The translations under genes were made by a program, and so were the position numbers. A DNA stretch of 37,958 bases, taken from assembly GCA_937951625.1 (NCBI GenBank), contig CALFBP010000091.1:1-37958 (forward strand), in the 5' to 3' direction. Position 1 is the first letter of the stretch, and the number at the start of each line of letters is the position of its first letter. Source of the stretch: an uncultured Thermoguttaceae bacterium (GTDB lineage: Bacteria > Planctomycetota > Planctomycetia > Pirellulales > Thermoguttaceae). The notes under the pieces are model-generated. The model worked only from the letters and a program-made list of their open reading frames with translations, had not been told where the DNA came from and made no database searches. Shown one piece after another: positions 1 to 7,939 of the stretch.

Positions 1-319
1 CGTCATAACGGCTGATGGCCTCGGAATCGAGGAAATGGGCGTCTTCGACCACGCGGACGTCGATGCGGGGGTCCTTGCGGAGTTGCGCCGCCAGCGCCGG
101 CGCCGTCTCCCGCCAGTTGTGATATTCGGCCCCCGTGACCAAAAGCACCTTGATGGGGATAGCGGCCTGCGGCGGTTCGGCGAATCCTGCCAGCCCGTGA
201 AAGGCCATTGCTCCGAAGAAAACAATCGACCCAACCCATGCCAAGGGTAACGCCCGTCGCGGGGCAAGCCACAATTGGGGCGCTTGACGGAACACCTGGA
301 CAATTCGGGGTTGACTCAT
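1..319 (-). CDS. ThuA-like domain protein, N-terminal part
   Basis: Only the first 106 codons are inside the window; the rest continues beyond base 1. The reading frame from the ATG at 319-317 gives a basic N-terminus, a hydrophobic stretch (about residues 29-45, WVGSIVFFGAMAF) that looks like a signal peptide, and then KVLLVTGAEYHNW followed by VEDAHFLDSEAISRYD. A beta strand (KVLLVTG) followed by a His-containing loop and an early 'L-x-x-Y-D' is characteristic of ThuA-like proteins (class I glutamine amidotransferase-like fold, trehalose utilisation family), which are abundant in planctomycete carbohydrate clusters. TTAGGAG lies about 8 bases upstream of the ATG. The exact substrate cannot be inferred. 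The gene is divergent from the sulfur module at 755. Confidence 0.75.
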   Translation of the reverse strand, partial: MSQPRIVQVFRQAPQLWLAPRRALPLAWVGSIVFFGAMAFHGLAGFAEPPQAAIPIKVLLVTGAEYHNWRETAPALAAQLRKDPRIDVRVVEDAHFLDSEAISRYD

Positions 320-754
320 GATCCATGCTCCTAAGACATCTTACGGTGCCATGATAACGTGCGAAGGGAAAGAGTTTCTCTCTGCTTCGGCTCGAACCTG
401 AGAAGCGCCTCGGCGATGGTTGCTTCGGGCGTTCGATTCTCAGCACGCGGCCGGCAGGCATTCAAGCTATCGGCTCGAGCGATCCGCGTTGCGGACCACA
501 ACCAGCCATAAAGCGGGAGCCGTGGGCTACCCCAAACACGGCATAAATCTCCAATCGCCTCCGTGGGTTATAGAACTCTTATCTTTGACGGTTTCATGTC
601 TGACGAAAGGTTTTAAATTATAGATTTATAATGGGTTAAGTCTAAATATCAGCGACTGTGTGGAAATTCTTTGTAACGAATTGCGAAATTATCAATCAAA
701 AAACTGTGAAAAAAACCGAGATTCCCGAAACTTTCAGTTCTGGAGAAACAACCC
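320..754. other. Divergent intergenic region, AT-rich towards the sulfur module
   Basis: This 435-base gap separates the divergently read ThuA-like gene and the sulfur module. No credible ORF lies in it. The right half (about 580-750) is far more AT-rich than any gene here and holds a perfect TATAAT at 627-632. No convincing -35 box sits 16-18 bases upstream; the nearest TGACG-type element (600-605) is 21 bases away. I therefore infer a promoter or regulatory region for the sulfur operon without a firm promoter call. GGAG at 742-745 is the ribosome binding site of the gene at 755. Confidence 0.4.
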
Positions 755-2806
755 ATGATTGCCCATCGATTCCTTTTGCTCGCCGTGCTGGCCATGATGC
801 TTAACACGGCCAGCGTGCAAGTGCAAGCGGCTGCGTCCGCTACGATCAAGGACGCCGAGTCGGCCACACATAGCTTTGAGGCCGCCTCCTATCAAGTGAG
901 AGACGTATACACGTTTCCCAGCTTCAAAGTGATCCAATTCGACCTGGGGGTGCTTTCTCACTATTCGTATCTTTTGGTAAGCGGGAAGGATGCCCTGGTC
1001 GTCGATCCTGGCCGCGATACGCAAACCTACCTGGAGGCGGCCAAGAAAGAGGGGGTGACCATTGTGGGCGTCTACCTGACCCACTCCCACGCCGACTTTG
1101 TTGCAGGCCACATGGAATTGGCCAAGGTCGCGCCGACTTACATCAGCGTCAAGACCGGGGCCAAATTCCCCCACAAAGCGGTCCGGGAGAACGACACGCT
1201 TGCCGTCGGCGACGCCGTGCTGAGGTTCATCGAGACGCCTGGCCACACGCCCGACGGGACCTGTGCCGTCGTCGCGACAAAGCAGCAGCCGGACCGGCCG
1301 CTGGCGATTTTCACGGGCGACACCCTCTTCATTGGCAGTGTGGGCCGACCGGACTTGTTGGGCGAGGGCATGGCCGCCTCGACGCTGGCCTCGATGATGT
1401 TCGATACCTGGCACGACAAACTCTCGAAGTTGCCCGACGATGTGAAGATCTTCCCAGCCCATGGGGCAGGCTCTTTGTGCGGTGCGCATTTGAGCGATGA
1501 GCCCACCTCCACCATCGGTGAGCAGCGCGTGGCCAACCCCTACTTCGCTCACAAGAGTCGGGGAGAGTTCGTGGCCGCCGTTTTGGAAGGGCTACCTGAA
1601 GCCCCTCAGTATTTCAAGCACAACGCACGGATCAACCATGATGGCCCGGAACTGGTGGATTGGCAGCCGGCCTCCTTGCCGATGATCCAGCCCACCGCCG
1701 AACTCACGGACCCGAATAAAGTGTATGTGGTCGATATCCGCGGGGCGGCGGAGTACTCGGCGGGCCACATCCCGAATTCAGTGAACATCGACCTGCGTGG
1801 CCGATTCGAGACCTGGGTCGGCATCATGGTGCCCTGGGATGCCCGGCTCGTCCTCTGCGGCCATGAAAAAGATCTGCCCGAGGCCCTCGCCCGGCTGCAC
1901 CGCGTCGGCTACAACCGGTCGGATAACCGCGTGGCGTGCCTGACCTTCGAGGTCTGGAAACAGGCTGGGCTTCCCGTGAAATCCAACGAGATGATCCCAC
2001 CGGCAGAACTTTACGCCCAAATGCAGTCCAAGGAGTCGCCCATCGTGGTGGATGTCCGTCAGCCCGCCGAATGGATGGCCGTGCGGATCGGGACGGTGGT
2101 CAACATCCCGCTCAGCGAATTGGCCCAAAAGGCGATCAAGCTGGATCGGCGACAGCCGGTGGTGGCTGTCTGCAACAGTGCCTATCGCTCCAACATGGCG
2201 GTCGGGATTTTGGAACGGGCAGGTTTTCAGCAGGTGGCCAGTCTGGCCGGGGGCAGCGAAGCGTGGATTCAGGCGGGTCTGCCAGTCCTGGAAGCGCGTA
2301 AGGAAGGCGGCAACGCGGCGCCGGTTCAACGCGAAATCCGCCTCGCGGAGAGGCTCTCGGCCGCGGAACTGAAGCGGTTGTTGATGGACCTACCCGGTAC
2401 CTTCCAAGTGGTCGACATCCGGCCCGCCGCACACTTCGCGGATTTCAACATCCCCGGCTCGCGCAACGTCGACATCGCCGACCTGTTGAACAACCCAGCG
2501 TATCTAACGGGGGCGGGCCCGTTGGTCATCGTCGATCGCGATGGAAGCGTGGCCATGATGGTCGGCGGCATCCTATCGCAAAAAACTCAACGTCCGGTGA
2601 AGGTGTTGTACGGCGGGCTGGCCGCCTATTGGTCGGAGGCCGGCCTGGCGGGAACGGCGACGCCGAGTGCCCCGCTTGCAACGGTCTCGGGCACAGGATC
2701 CCCGCCGGTGTCCGCGGCGGCGTCTGGCTCGACACCTTCTGCGCCGCCTGCCAAGCCGGTTGCTCCTTCGATTTCCAAACCCAAGAAGAAAAGTGCGGGG
2801 TGCTGA
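755..2806 (+). CDS. Exported MBL-fold persulfide dioxygenase-like protein with three rhodanese domains
   Basis: 683 residues. Residues 1-26 form a signal peptide. Residues 45-300 are a metallo-beta-lactamase domain of the persulfide dioxygenase (ETHE1/Blh-like) type: HSHAD at 110-114, H119, TPGH ending in H164, FTGD ending in D189 and PAH ending in H236 supply the metal ligands. Three rhodanese-like domains follow. Domain 1 (about 315-410) has C368 in an atypical loop (LCGHEK). Domain 2 (412-512) has a canonical loop with C473 (CNSAYRS). Domain 3 (533-630) has D594 where the cysteine should be. A Pro/Ala/Ser linker (635-675) leads to a lysine-rich end finishing in Cys. The family oxidises glutathione persulfide or transfers sulfane sulfur; an extracytoplasmic role in thiosulfate or polysulfide handling is inferred. 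GGAG lies 9 bases before the ATG. The stop is one base from the next start, so it is the first gene of an operon. Confidence 0.88.
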   Translation: MIAHRFLLLAVLAMMLNTASVQVQAAASATIKDAESATHSFEAASYQVRDVYTFPSFKVIQFDLGVLSHYSYLLVSGKDALVVDPGRDTQTYLEAAKKEGVTIVGVYLTHSHADFVAGHMELAKVAPTYISVKTGAKFPHKAVRENDTLAVGDAVLRFIETPGHTPDGTCAVVATKQQPDRPLAIFTGDTLFIGSVGRPDLLGEGMAASTLASMMFDTWHDKLSKLPDDVKIFPAHGAGSLCGAHLSDEPTSTIGEQRVANPYFAHKSRGEFVAAVLEGLPEAPQYFKHNARINHDGPELVDWQPASLPMIQPTAELTDPNKVYVVDIRGAAEYSAGHIPNSVNIDLRGRFETWVGIMVPWDARLVLCGHEKDLPEALARLHRVGYNRSDNRVACLTFEVWKQAGLPVKSNEMIPPAELYAQMQSKESPIVVDVRQPAEWMAVRIGTVVNIPLSELAQKAIKLDRRQPVVAVCNSAYRSNMAVGILERAGFQQVASLAGGSEAWIQAGLPVLEARKEGGNAAPVQREIRLAERLSAAELKRLLMDLPGTFQVVDIRPAAHFADFNIPGSRNVDIADLLNNPAYLTGAGPLVIVDRDGSVAMMVGGILSQKTQRPVKVLYGGLAAYWSEAGLAGTATPSAPLATVSGTGSPPVSAAASGSTPSAPPAKPVAPSISKPKKKSAGC

Positions 2807-2807
2807 C

Positions 2808-3362
2808 ATGAACGATACGAAGAACTCAGGAACGACGATCGACGGTGGGAAGCCCGCCGCGTATTGGAACCCTTATGCCGCGGGTGTGTTGCTGGGTGCG
2901 ACGTTGTTGGCGTCGTACCTGATCCTAGGAGCGGGCCTTGGAGCTTCGGCCGGGCCCGCCCGAATCGGGGCCTTTCTCGAATACTGCGTCTTGCCCCAGC
3001 ACGTCGCAAAAAGCGAGTACTTCGGCGCGTGGGTCGGATCGGCACAAGGCCTGCTTTCCTACTACCTGGTGTTCATGTTCGCCGGAACGTTTGTAGGAGG
3101 GCTTGTGTCGGCGGTCCTCGCCCGGAGGATCGATCCTGGCGTGGAACGAGGCAAGACCTTTGGCACTGCTCCCCGACTGACCCTCGCCCTGCTGGGTGGC
3201 GTGTTGGTCGGTTTCGCCAGTCGGTTAGCAAATGGTTGCACATCAGGCCAGGCCCTCAGCGGCGGCGCCATGCTCCTCAACGGCAGCCTGGTGTTCATGG
3301 TCTGCGTGTTCGTCGGTGGCTACGCCGCGGCCTGGTTTTTCAGGAGGCAATGGCATGATTGA
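2808..3362 (+). CDS. YeeE/YedE-type sulfur transporter, first half
   Basis: 184 residues with about four membrane segments (roughly 23-46, 83-106, 122-140, 158-180). The signature SRLANGCTSGQALSGGA, with C144 in an NGCTSG motif, matches the Sulf_transp (DUF395) repeat of YeeE/YedE proteins, membrane proteins that import thiosulfate or related sulfur compounds through conserved cysteines. C60 and C166 are other membrane-proximal cysteines. Classical YeeE proteins are about 350 residues with two such repeats; this one holds only one, and the second is in the next gene. The ATG at 2808 is preferred over an upstream in-frame start at 2667 because the longer version has an arginine-rich, non-homologous N-terminus lying inside the previous gene. 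It begins one base after the previous stop, and its last 8 bases overlap the next gene, so translational coupling is likely. Confidence 0.85.
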   Translation: MNDTKNSGTTIDGGKPAAYWNPYAAGVLLGATLLASYLILGAGLGASAGPARIGAFLEYCVLPQHVAKSEYFGAWVGSAQGLLSYYLVFMFAGTFVGGLVSAVLARRIDPGVERGKTFGTAPRLTLALLGGVLVGFASRLANGCTSGQALSGGAMLLNGSLVFMVCVFVGGYAAAWFFRRQWHD

Positions 3363-5409
3363 GACCTATTTCGGCGCAGAACAACTGGATTCGCCGCACG
3401 CCATGCTCGCCGCTCTGGTGATTGGTTTGGCGTTCGGGTTCGTCTTAGAGCGGGCCGGCTTCGGCAGCTCCCGCAAATTGGCAGGGATTTTCTACCTCAA
3501 AGACATGACGGTCTTGAAAGTCATGTTCACCGCCGTGATCACGGCCATGTTGGGTCTCTCCTACGCCTTTGCGTTAGGTTGGGTGGCGCCAGACCAGGTT
3601 TATGCCTTACCCACCGTGTATCCGGCCCAGGCGATTGGAGGCCTGCTATTCGGGCTGGGGTTCGTGATGAGCGGGTGGTGTCCAGGCACCAGCGCCGTCG
3701 GGGCTGCCAGCGGAAAGCTCGATGCCGGGGTGTTCTTGCTCGGCGCAGTGATCGGGGCCGTGGGATTCAACGAACTGTTCGGCGTGTTGCGAGCGATCGG
3801 CTTGGTGCCCCAAGCGGATCAAGGCGGCGTGCTGGGCGGGACGAGCGAAGCTCAAATCGCCTTCGGCTTGCCGCGAACGCTGTTCGCCTTGCTCTTCACC
3901 CTGATGGCCGTGGCAGCCTTTCACGCGGCGGAATGGATCGAGCGGCGGATGGCCGCAAGCGGATCGTACCCAGGCGGGCCGGTCCTCAAGGCCGTCAGTA
4001 TCGCCATGGTCGTCTTCGCCGTAGTGCTCTTCTTGCTGCCGGAATCCGCGCCGCTGGCCGATTCCGCAGCGGGGCCAGACATCGCAAATCTGTTGCAAAC
4101 GATCGAAGCTGCCCAAGACCACATCGAGCCTGAAGAGCTTGCCGATCGATTGATGGCGGGCGCGCAGGACGTGGTGGTCGTCGATGTACGTTCGCCGGCT
4201 GAATACGCGGCGTTCCACATCCGGGGCGCCATCCACGTGTCGTTGCCCGATTTGCCGAAGGCGCTCGAACCCCATAAGAACCGCGGTACGATCGTGCTGT
4301 ATTCCAACGGTATGACGCATCCGGCCCAGGCCCGCGACTTGCTCGCGTTGCTCGGCTTCCACAACGTGTATTTGCTGACCGACGGTCTGGCAGGTTTCGT
4401 GGAACGCTGCTTGAAGCCGGTCTCGCTCCGCGACGAACCGCTCAGCGAGCAACAAGCGGTCAAGGTCCGCGCTTGGAGGGCATTCTTCCTGGGCGGTGAT
4501 CCAGCTCGACCAGAGGTTGCTCGAAAGGCTGCCGAAAGTTCACCGACGCCGCAGGCCACGGCCAGGACCGGCGAACGCTTACCCGCTCTGGTCGATCCAT
4601 CATGGCTCGCCGCGCGGTTGAACGACCCAAACGTGAAGATTATCGACGTTCGCACCCAACCTCGCTACAGTACCAGTCACATCCCTAACGCGATATGCTT
4701 GAGCCCCGAAAGCGTGCGAGGGCCGATCGGCGGCGTACCTTCGATGTTGTTGCCTGCCGACCTCCTCGCCCGACTGCTGTCGAACATCGGTATTCGCCCC
4801 ACGGACGCGGTGGTACTGGTCTACGGGAACGATCCTGAAAATGGGGAGTTGGGGAACGGCCTTCGCGATGCAACGTTGCTCGGCATGGCCTTGGAGCGCT
4901 TGGGCCACCGCGACTGGGCGATTTTGGACGGCGGGTTCTGGCGTTGGGTCAGCGAGGGGCACCCGGTCACCGCCGCGCTGACCAAAATCGAACCGTCGGT
5001 CTATCCAGTTCCGCCCCAGCCCGACGATTTCACCGTCGATGCCCAGTACGTCGCGGCTCGACTCGAGGATCGCTCGGCGCTGATTCTCGACGCTCGGCCC
5101 GCGGACTATTTCCGCGGCGAAAAATCGGACGAGGCCCGGCCCGGCCACATCCCAGGCGCCTTGAATCGTCCGTTCAAGGCGGACTTGGGTCAAGGGGAGC
5201 GGTTCAACCCCCTCGACGAACTGGAAAAAGCTTACCAGACTCTGATTCCCTCGAAATCCAATCCGGTGATCGTCCATTGCCGCACGGGCCACCAGGCCTC
5301 GCAGACCTTCTTCCTGCTCCGCCGGGTGCTTGGCTACACGCAGGTCAAGTGGTACGACGGGGGCTGGGCGGAATGGGCCGCGCGGTTTGATCTGCCCGCC
5401 GAAAAATAA
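3355..5409 (+). CDS. YeeE/YedE second half fused to three rhodanese domains
   Basis: 684 residues. Residues 15-230 are a membrane domain with about six hydrophobic segments and the YeeE/YedE signature SGWCPGTSAVGAASGK (C109). Residues 255-355 are rhodanese domain 1, with Ser317 where the catalytic cysteine should be (LYSNGM). Residues 408-540 resemble the N-terminal, inactive half of a thiosulfate sulfurtransferase (DVRTQPRYSTSHIPNA), with no cysteine in the loop. Residues 558-680 are the C-terminal half with catalytic C642 in HCRTGHQAS. The C-terminal pair thus looks like one functional tandem sulfurtransferase, tethered to a channel half. The start at 3355 (AGGAGGC upstream) removes an implausible 41-residue extension beginning at 3232. 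The gene overlaps the previous one by 8 bases. The likely role is to take sulfane sulfur from thiosulfate at the membrane; which side the rhodaneses face is not decidable from the sequence alone. Confidence 0.87.
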   Translation: MIETYFGAEQLDSPHAMLAALVIGLAFGFVLERAGFGSSRKLAGIFYLKDMTVLKVMFTAVITAMLGLSYAFALGWVAPDQVYALPTVYPAQAIGGLLFGLGFVMSGWCPGTSAVGAASGKLDAGVFLLGAVIGAVGFNELFGVLRAIGLVPQADQGGVLGGTSEAQIAFGLPRTLFALLFTLMAVAAFHAAEWIERRMAASGSYPGGPVLKAVSIAMVVFAVVLFLLPESAPLADSAAGPDIANLLQTIEAAQDHIEPEELADRLMAGAQDVVVVDVRSPAEYAAFHIRGAIHVSLPDLPKALEPHKNRGTIVLYSNGMTHPAQARDLLALLGFHNVYLLTDGLAGFVERCLKPVSLRDEPLSEQQAVKVRAWRAFFLGGDPARPEVARKAAESSPTPQATARTGERLPALVDPSWLAARLNDPNVKIIDVRTQPRYSTSHIPNAICLSPESVRGPIGGVPSMLLPADLLARLLSNIGIRPTDAVVLVYGNDPENGELGNGLRDATLLGMALERLGHRDWAILDGGFWRWVSEGHPVTAALTKIEPSVYPVPPQPDDFTVDAQYVAARLEDRSALILDARPADYFRGEKSDEARPGHIPGALNRPFKADLGQGERFNPLDELEKAYQTLIPSKSNPVIVHCRTGHQASQTFFLLRRVLGYTQVKWYDGGWAEWAARFDLPAEK

Positions 5410-5453
5410 TCCTCACCATCGGCGGTGTTCACGAAAAAGCCGGTTGCCATGTG

Positions 5454-5492
5454 GCGCTGTCGCGCTGGGATTCGCACCGGTGGCGACAGCGC
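5454..5492. terminator. Possible hairpin between convergent genes
   Basis: A perfect 10-bp inverted repeat, GCGCTGTCGC (5454-5463) and GCGACAGCGC (5483-5492), with a 19-base loop lies in the 156-base gap between the convergent sulfur operon and the CBM9-like gene. No U-tract follows directly on either strand; on the minus strand a T5 run lies about 15 bases beyond the stem. It could end transcription from either side, but this is a weak call. Confidence 0.35.
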
Positions 5493-5565
5493 TACACTTC
5501 TTGCCCTCAAACGCTTTCGCTTCCACCGTAAGGTGGCAGGCCTGGCAGGCAACCGGCTCCGCCGT

Positions 5566-6294
5566 TCAACGCGTCAATTCCAGCGTGGCCCAGAGGCTGG
5601 GATCCTCCTGAAAAGGCATGGGCTTGCCCACGCTGAACGTCTGTTCGCCCAGTTCCCGATCGAGCACGAGATAGTTGAAGCCCAATCGGGGGTGCTCCTG
5701 GGGATCAAAGCCGGTGAGGGCTTCGGCCAGGATCAAAGCGTCTAGTACGTAGCCGTCCTGGGTGCGGCGGCTGAGCACTTTGAGTTGGCCAAGCTCGACC
5801 GGGCGGGGATGCTCACGAGCACGGTGGATGGGGACCCACTGGCCGATCGGATCGGCCAGCCGGGATCCGCCGCCGCTGGGGAGGAAAAGAAAGGCGTGGC
5901 AGAATCGCGTCGCGCGGTGGACGTTGTGCACATCGCGGGTGTCGATCCAGAATTGCACGCTATCGCTATCCTCGGGCCGGTTGGCTCGGCACCACGGGGC
6001 TTGCCGTTTCCCGGCCACAATGACCGTGAACGCCAGCCCCGCCTCGCTCCACGCCGCACGGACTTCGGCGAAGATCGGCTGGCCTTCTAATTCCGCCAAG
6101 TTCAATAACCGATAGCGACGATCGAGATTGGTCGACTGACCCGTCCAGATCGGATCGCGATGTAAGCATGGCGCCGAGAAGCGGTAAAGCAGACGTTTGG
6201 GCAACAGCGATTCGGACACGGTAACCAACGGAATGTGGAGCCCAGGGAGCGATTTCCCGTCCTGGGGCTCGAGCCCACCCGATTCTCGAGCCAA
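5566..6294 (-). CDS. CBM9-like (DOMON-type) carbohydrate-binding domain protein
   Basis: 242 residues from a TTG at 6294 (AGG about 9 bases upstream; no ATG or GTG exists between it and the upstream in-frame stop). A GTG at residue 26 is the alternative start. The body matches the family 9 carbohydrate-binding-like fold seen in planctomycetes: DSVQFWIDTRD at 111-121, FCHAFLFLPSGGG at 131-143, a GYVLDALILAEALTGFDP strand near 181-198, and a final LGFNYLVLDRELGE stretch with an LWATLEL end. In that family the WIDTRD stretch marks a beta-sandwich that binds polysaccharide. No signal peptide is evident, so it may be cytoplasmic or start elsewhere. It is divergent from the GH172 gene at 6416, which suggests a shared regulatory region and a related sugar-processing role (inference). 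Confidence 0.65.
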   Translation of the reverse strand: MARESGGLEPQDGKSLPGLHIPLVTVSESLLPKRLLYRFSAPCLHRDPIWTGQSTNLDRRYRLLNLAELEGQPIFAEVRAAWSEAGLAFTVIVAGKRQAPWCRANRPEDSDSVQFWIDTRDVHNVHRATRFCHAFLFLPSGGGSRLADPIGQWVPIHRAREHPRPVELGQLKVLSRRTQDGYVLDALILAEALTGFDPQEHPRLGFNYLVLDRELGEQTFSVGKPMPFQEDPSLWATLELTR

Positions 6295-6415
6295 AACGGA
6301 GCCTCGCAGGACGGTCGCTCGGCGGTTGTTTTCTGATGCTTGATTTTAACGCGGCAAGCTTGTACAAGAAAGTCTGTTTCAGGTTGGAGAGCATCAAGAA
6401 CCGAAAGGAGATCGC

Positions 6416-7630
6416 ATGCGCAAGATTGCCGTCGCCTTGAGTTGCGGATTGCTTTTGGCATTGGGGCTTCCGACGCCATGGGTCGCGAAGGCGGAAGAGC
6501 CGTCTGGTCGGGCCTTCAACGGACTCGATCTCCACTTGGGCAATTTGTATCGGCTCTCGAATGCCCAGACGCGAAGCATCAGTCCGGAGAACTTCACGGG
6601 CGAGAAGGGCAAGGCCGCGATGGCCACCGAGGGGACGGGCAAACATGCCGCCCGAGACTTGGGCCAAGGGTGGAAAGTTTCGCCCTCGGTTCGCATTAAG
6701 GCGAAATCGACTTTCACGTTGGCTGAGATCGTCGGCCCCGGCGCGATCCAGCAAATCTGGATGACCCCCGCCCCCATCGACCGAACCCGATTCTTCATCT
6801 TGCGGTTCTACTGGGATGATGAGGATGAACCGTCGATCGAGGTTCCCATGGGCGATTTCTTCGCCTGCGGCTGGGGAAAGTATGCCCAGATCAACTCGCT
6901 GGCCGTCTGCGTCAATCCAGGCAGCGCGTTCAATTGCTACTGGAACATGCCGTTCCGAAAAAAGGCGAAGGTCACCATGGAGAACCTGGACGACCGGGAC
7001 ATGGTGCTCTACTACCAGATCAACTACACGTTGACCGACGTGCCGGACGACGCGGCCTACCTGCACGCCCAATTCCGCCGCGTCCACAAGCTGCCAGCGC
7101 GGACTGTGTACACCATCTTGGACGGGGTGAGAGGCCGCGGTCATTACGTGGGCACCTACATGGCCTGGGAAGTCCGCAGTCCTGGCTGGTGGGGTGAAGG
7201 GGAAATCAAGTTCTACCTGGACGGCGACCAAGAGTTCCCCACCATCGCCGGCACTGGTACCGAGGACTATTTCTGCGGCTCGTACAACTTCGAGAACCGC
7301 GAGACCCGGTTGTATCAGACGTTTTCCACGCCCTACACGGGCCTGGCGCAGGTGCTGCCGCCCGATGTCGCCTACCTGCCTGGCCAGCGATTCGGACTCT
7401 ATCGCTGGCACATCCCCGACCCCATTCGCTTCCAACAAGACCTGAAAGTGACCATCCAGGCCCTGGGGTGGTATCAGGATGGCTCGGGACGCTATTTGCC
7501 GCTGGAAGACGACATCGCCTCGGTGGCCTTCTGGTATCAGACCGAACCGCACGCCAAATTCCCGAAACTACCGGATAAGGACCAATTGGCGATCGAACCG
7601 TTGAAGGTCGTCCAACCCGAAAAGAAATAA
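6416..7630 (+). CDS. DUF2961 / GH172-family exported glycoside hydrolase-like protein
   Basis: 404 residues. Residues 1-26 are a signal peptide ending AKA. The rest is a single DUF2961 domain with its hallmarks: GEGEIKFYLDGD near 260-271, GTGTEDYFCGSY at 279-290, and aromatic-rich jelly-roll strands (IQQIWMT, FYWDDED, YWNMPF). DUF2961 is the founding family of GH172, whose characterised members act on alpha-D-arabinofuranosides or difructose dianhydrides; the substrate here is unknown. The acidic residues in the EGE and GTEDY motifs are plausible catalytic residues (inference from conservation). AAGGAG at 6405-6410 lies five bases before the ATG, so the start is well supported. A hairpin follows 12 bases after the stop. 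Confidence 0.88.
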   Translation: MRKIAVALSCGLLLALGLPTPWVAKAEEPSGRAFNGLDLHLGNLYRLSNAQTRSISPENFTGEKGKAAMATEGTGKHAARDLGQGWKVSPSVRIKAKSTFTLAEIVGPGAIQQIWMTPAPIDRTRFFILRFYWDDEDEPSIEVPMGDFFACGWGKYAQINSLAVCVNPGSAFNCYWNMPFRKKAKVTMENLDDRDMVLYYQINYTLTDVPDDAAYLHAQFRRVHKLPARTVYTILDGVRGRGHYVGTYMAWEVRSPGWWGEGEIKFYLDGDQEFPTIAGTGTEDYFCGSYNFENRETRLYQTFSTPYTGLAQVLPPDVAYLPGQRFGLYRWHIPDPIRFQQDLKVTIQALGWYQDGSGRYLPLEDDIASVAFWYQTEPHAKFPKLPDKDQLAIEPLKVVQPEKK

Positions 7631-7641
7631 ACCCGCGCCTT

Positions 7642-7849
7642 CCCTTTGGGGACCAAGCGCGGCAAAGGGCCCAAACGCAAACAACTGGATTCGATCCCGC
7701 GCCGTGGTGGCCTGACGAAGGCCGATTGCGCGAAGTCCGAGCCGGAGATGGGCCTTGATGCCAGCAAACGCGACCAAGCGCGTCGCCGGGAACAAAGCGC
7801 GGAAAGGGACCTGCCTTTTCCTGTGGCGCCCTTTCCGCGGCCTGGTCGC
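7642..7849. repeat. Intergenic hairpin cluster with a repeated ACCAAGCGCG core
   Basis: The 309-base gap from 7631 to 7939 has no supported gene. It starts with a 7-bp hairpin CCCTTTG/CAAAGGG (7642-7648/7663-7669), well placed as a terminator for the GH172 gene but without a T-run. A second, larger structure has a perfect 11-bp stem CGCGGAAAGGG (7798-7808) and CCCTTTCCGCG (7829-7839), nested within GCGACCA (7770-7776) and TGGTCGC (7843-7849). GACCAAGCGCG occurs at 7651-7661 and again at 7772-7782, and the stem of the second hairpin is a near copy of the first (AAGCGCGG followed by AAAGGG). It looks like two diverged copies of one palindromic element. Confidence 0.5.
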
Positions 7850-7939
7850 CAATCCGAGGGGGCTGGCCGAAGATACGTGCGCCGCTAAATTCGCAGGGCA
7901 AACGGTTGCCTTGGATGGCTTTTGACAAGGAACATGCTC

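Noticed and set aside
2629-2811. A second-frame stretch with several CxxC-like motifs at the end of the exported rhodanese gene
   Set aside because: The motifs arise because GCC/CCG codons of the Ala/Pro linker are read in another frame. The main frame ends cleanly and abuts the next gene, and no start site supports the second frame.
7646-7888. An 80-residue ORF in the gap after the GH172 gene
   Set aside because: It runs through the palindromic units, is Arg/Lys/Pro-rich with no domain pattern and has no convincing ribosome binding site.
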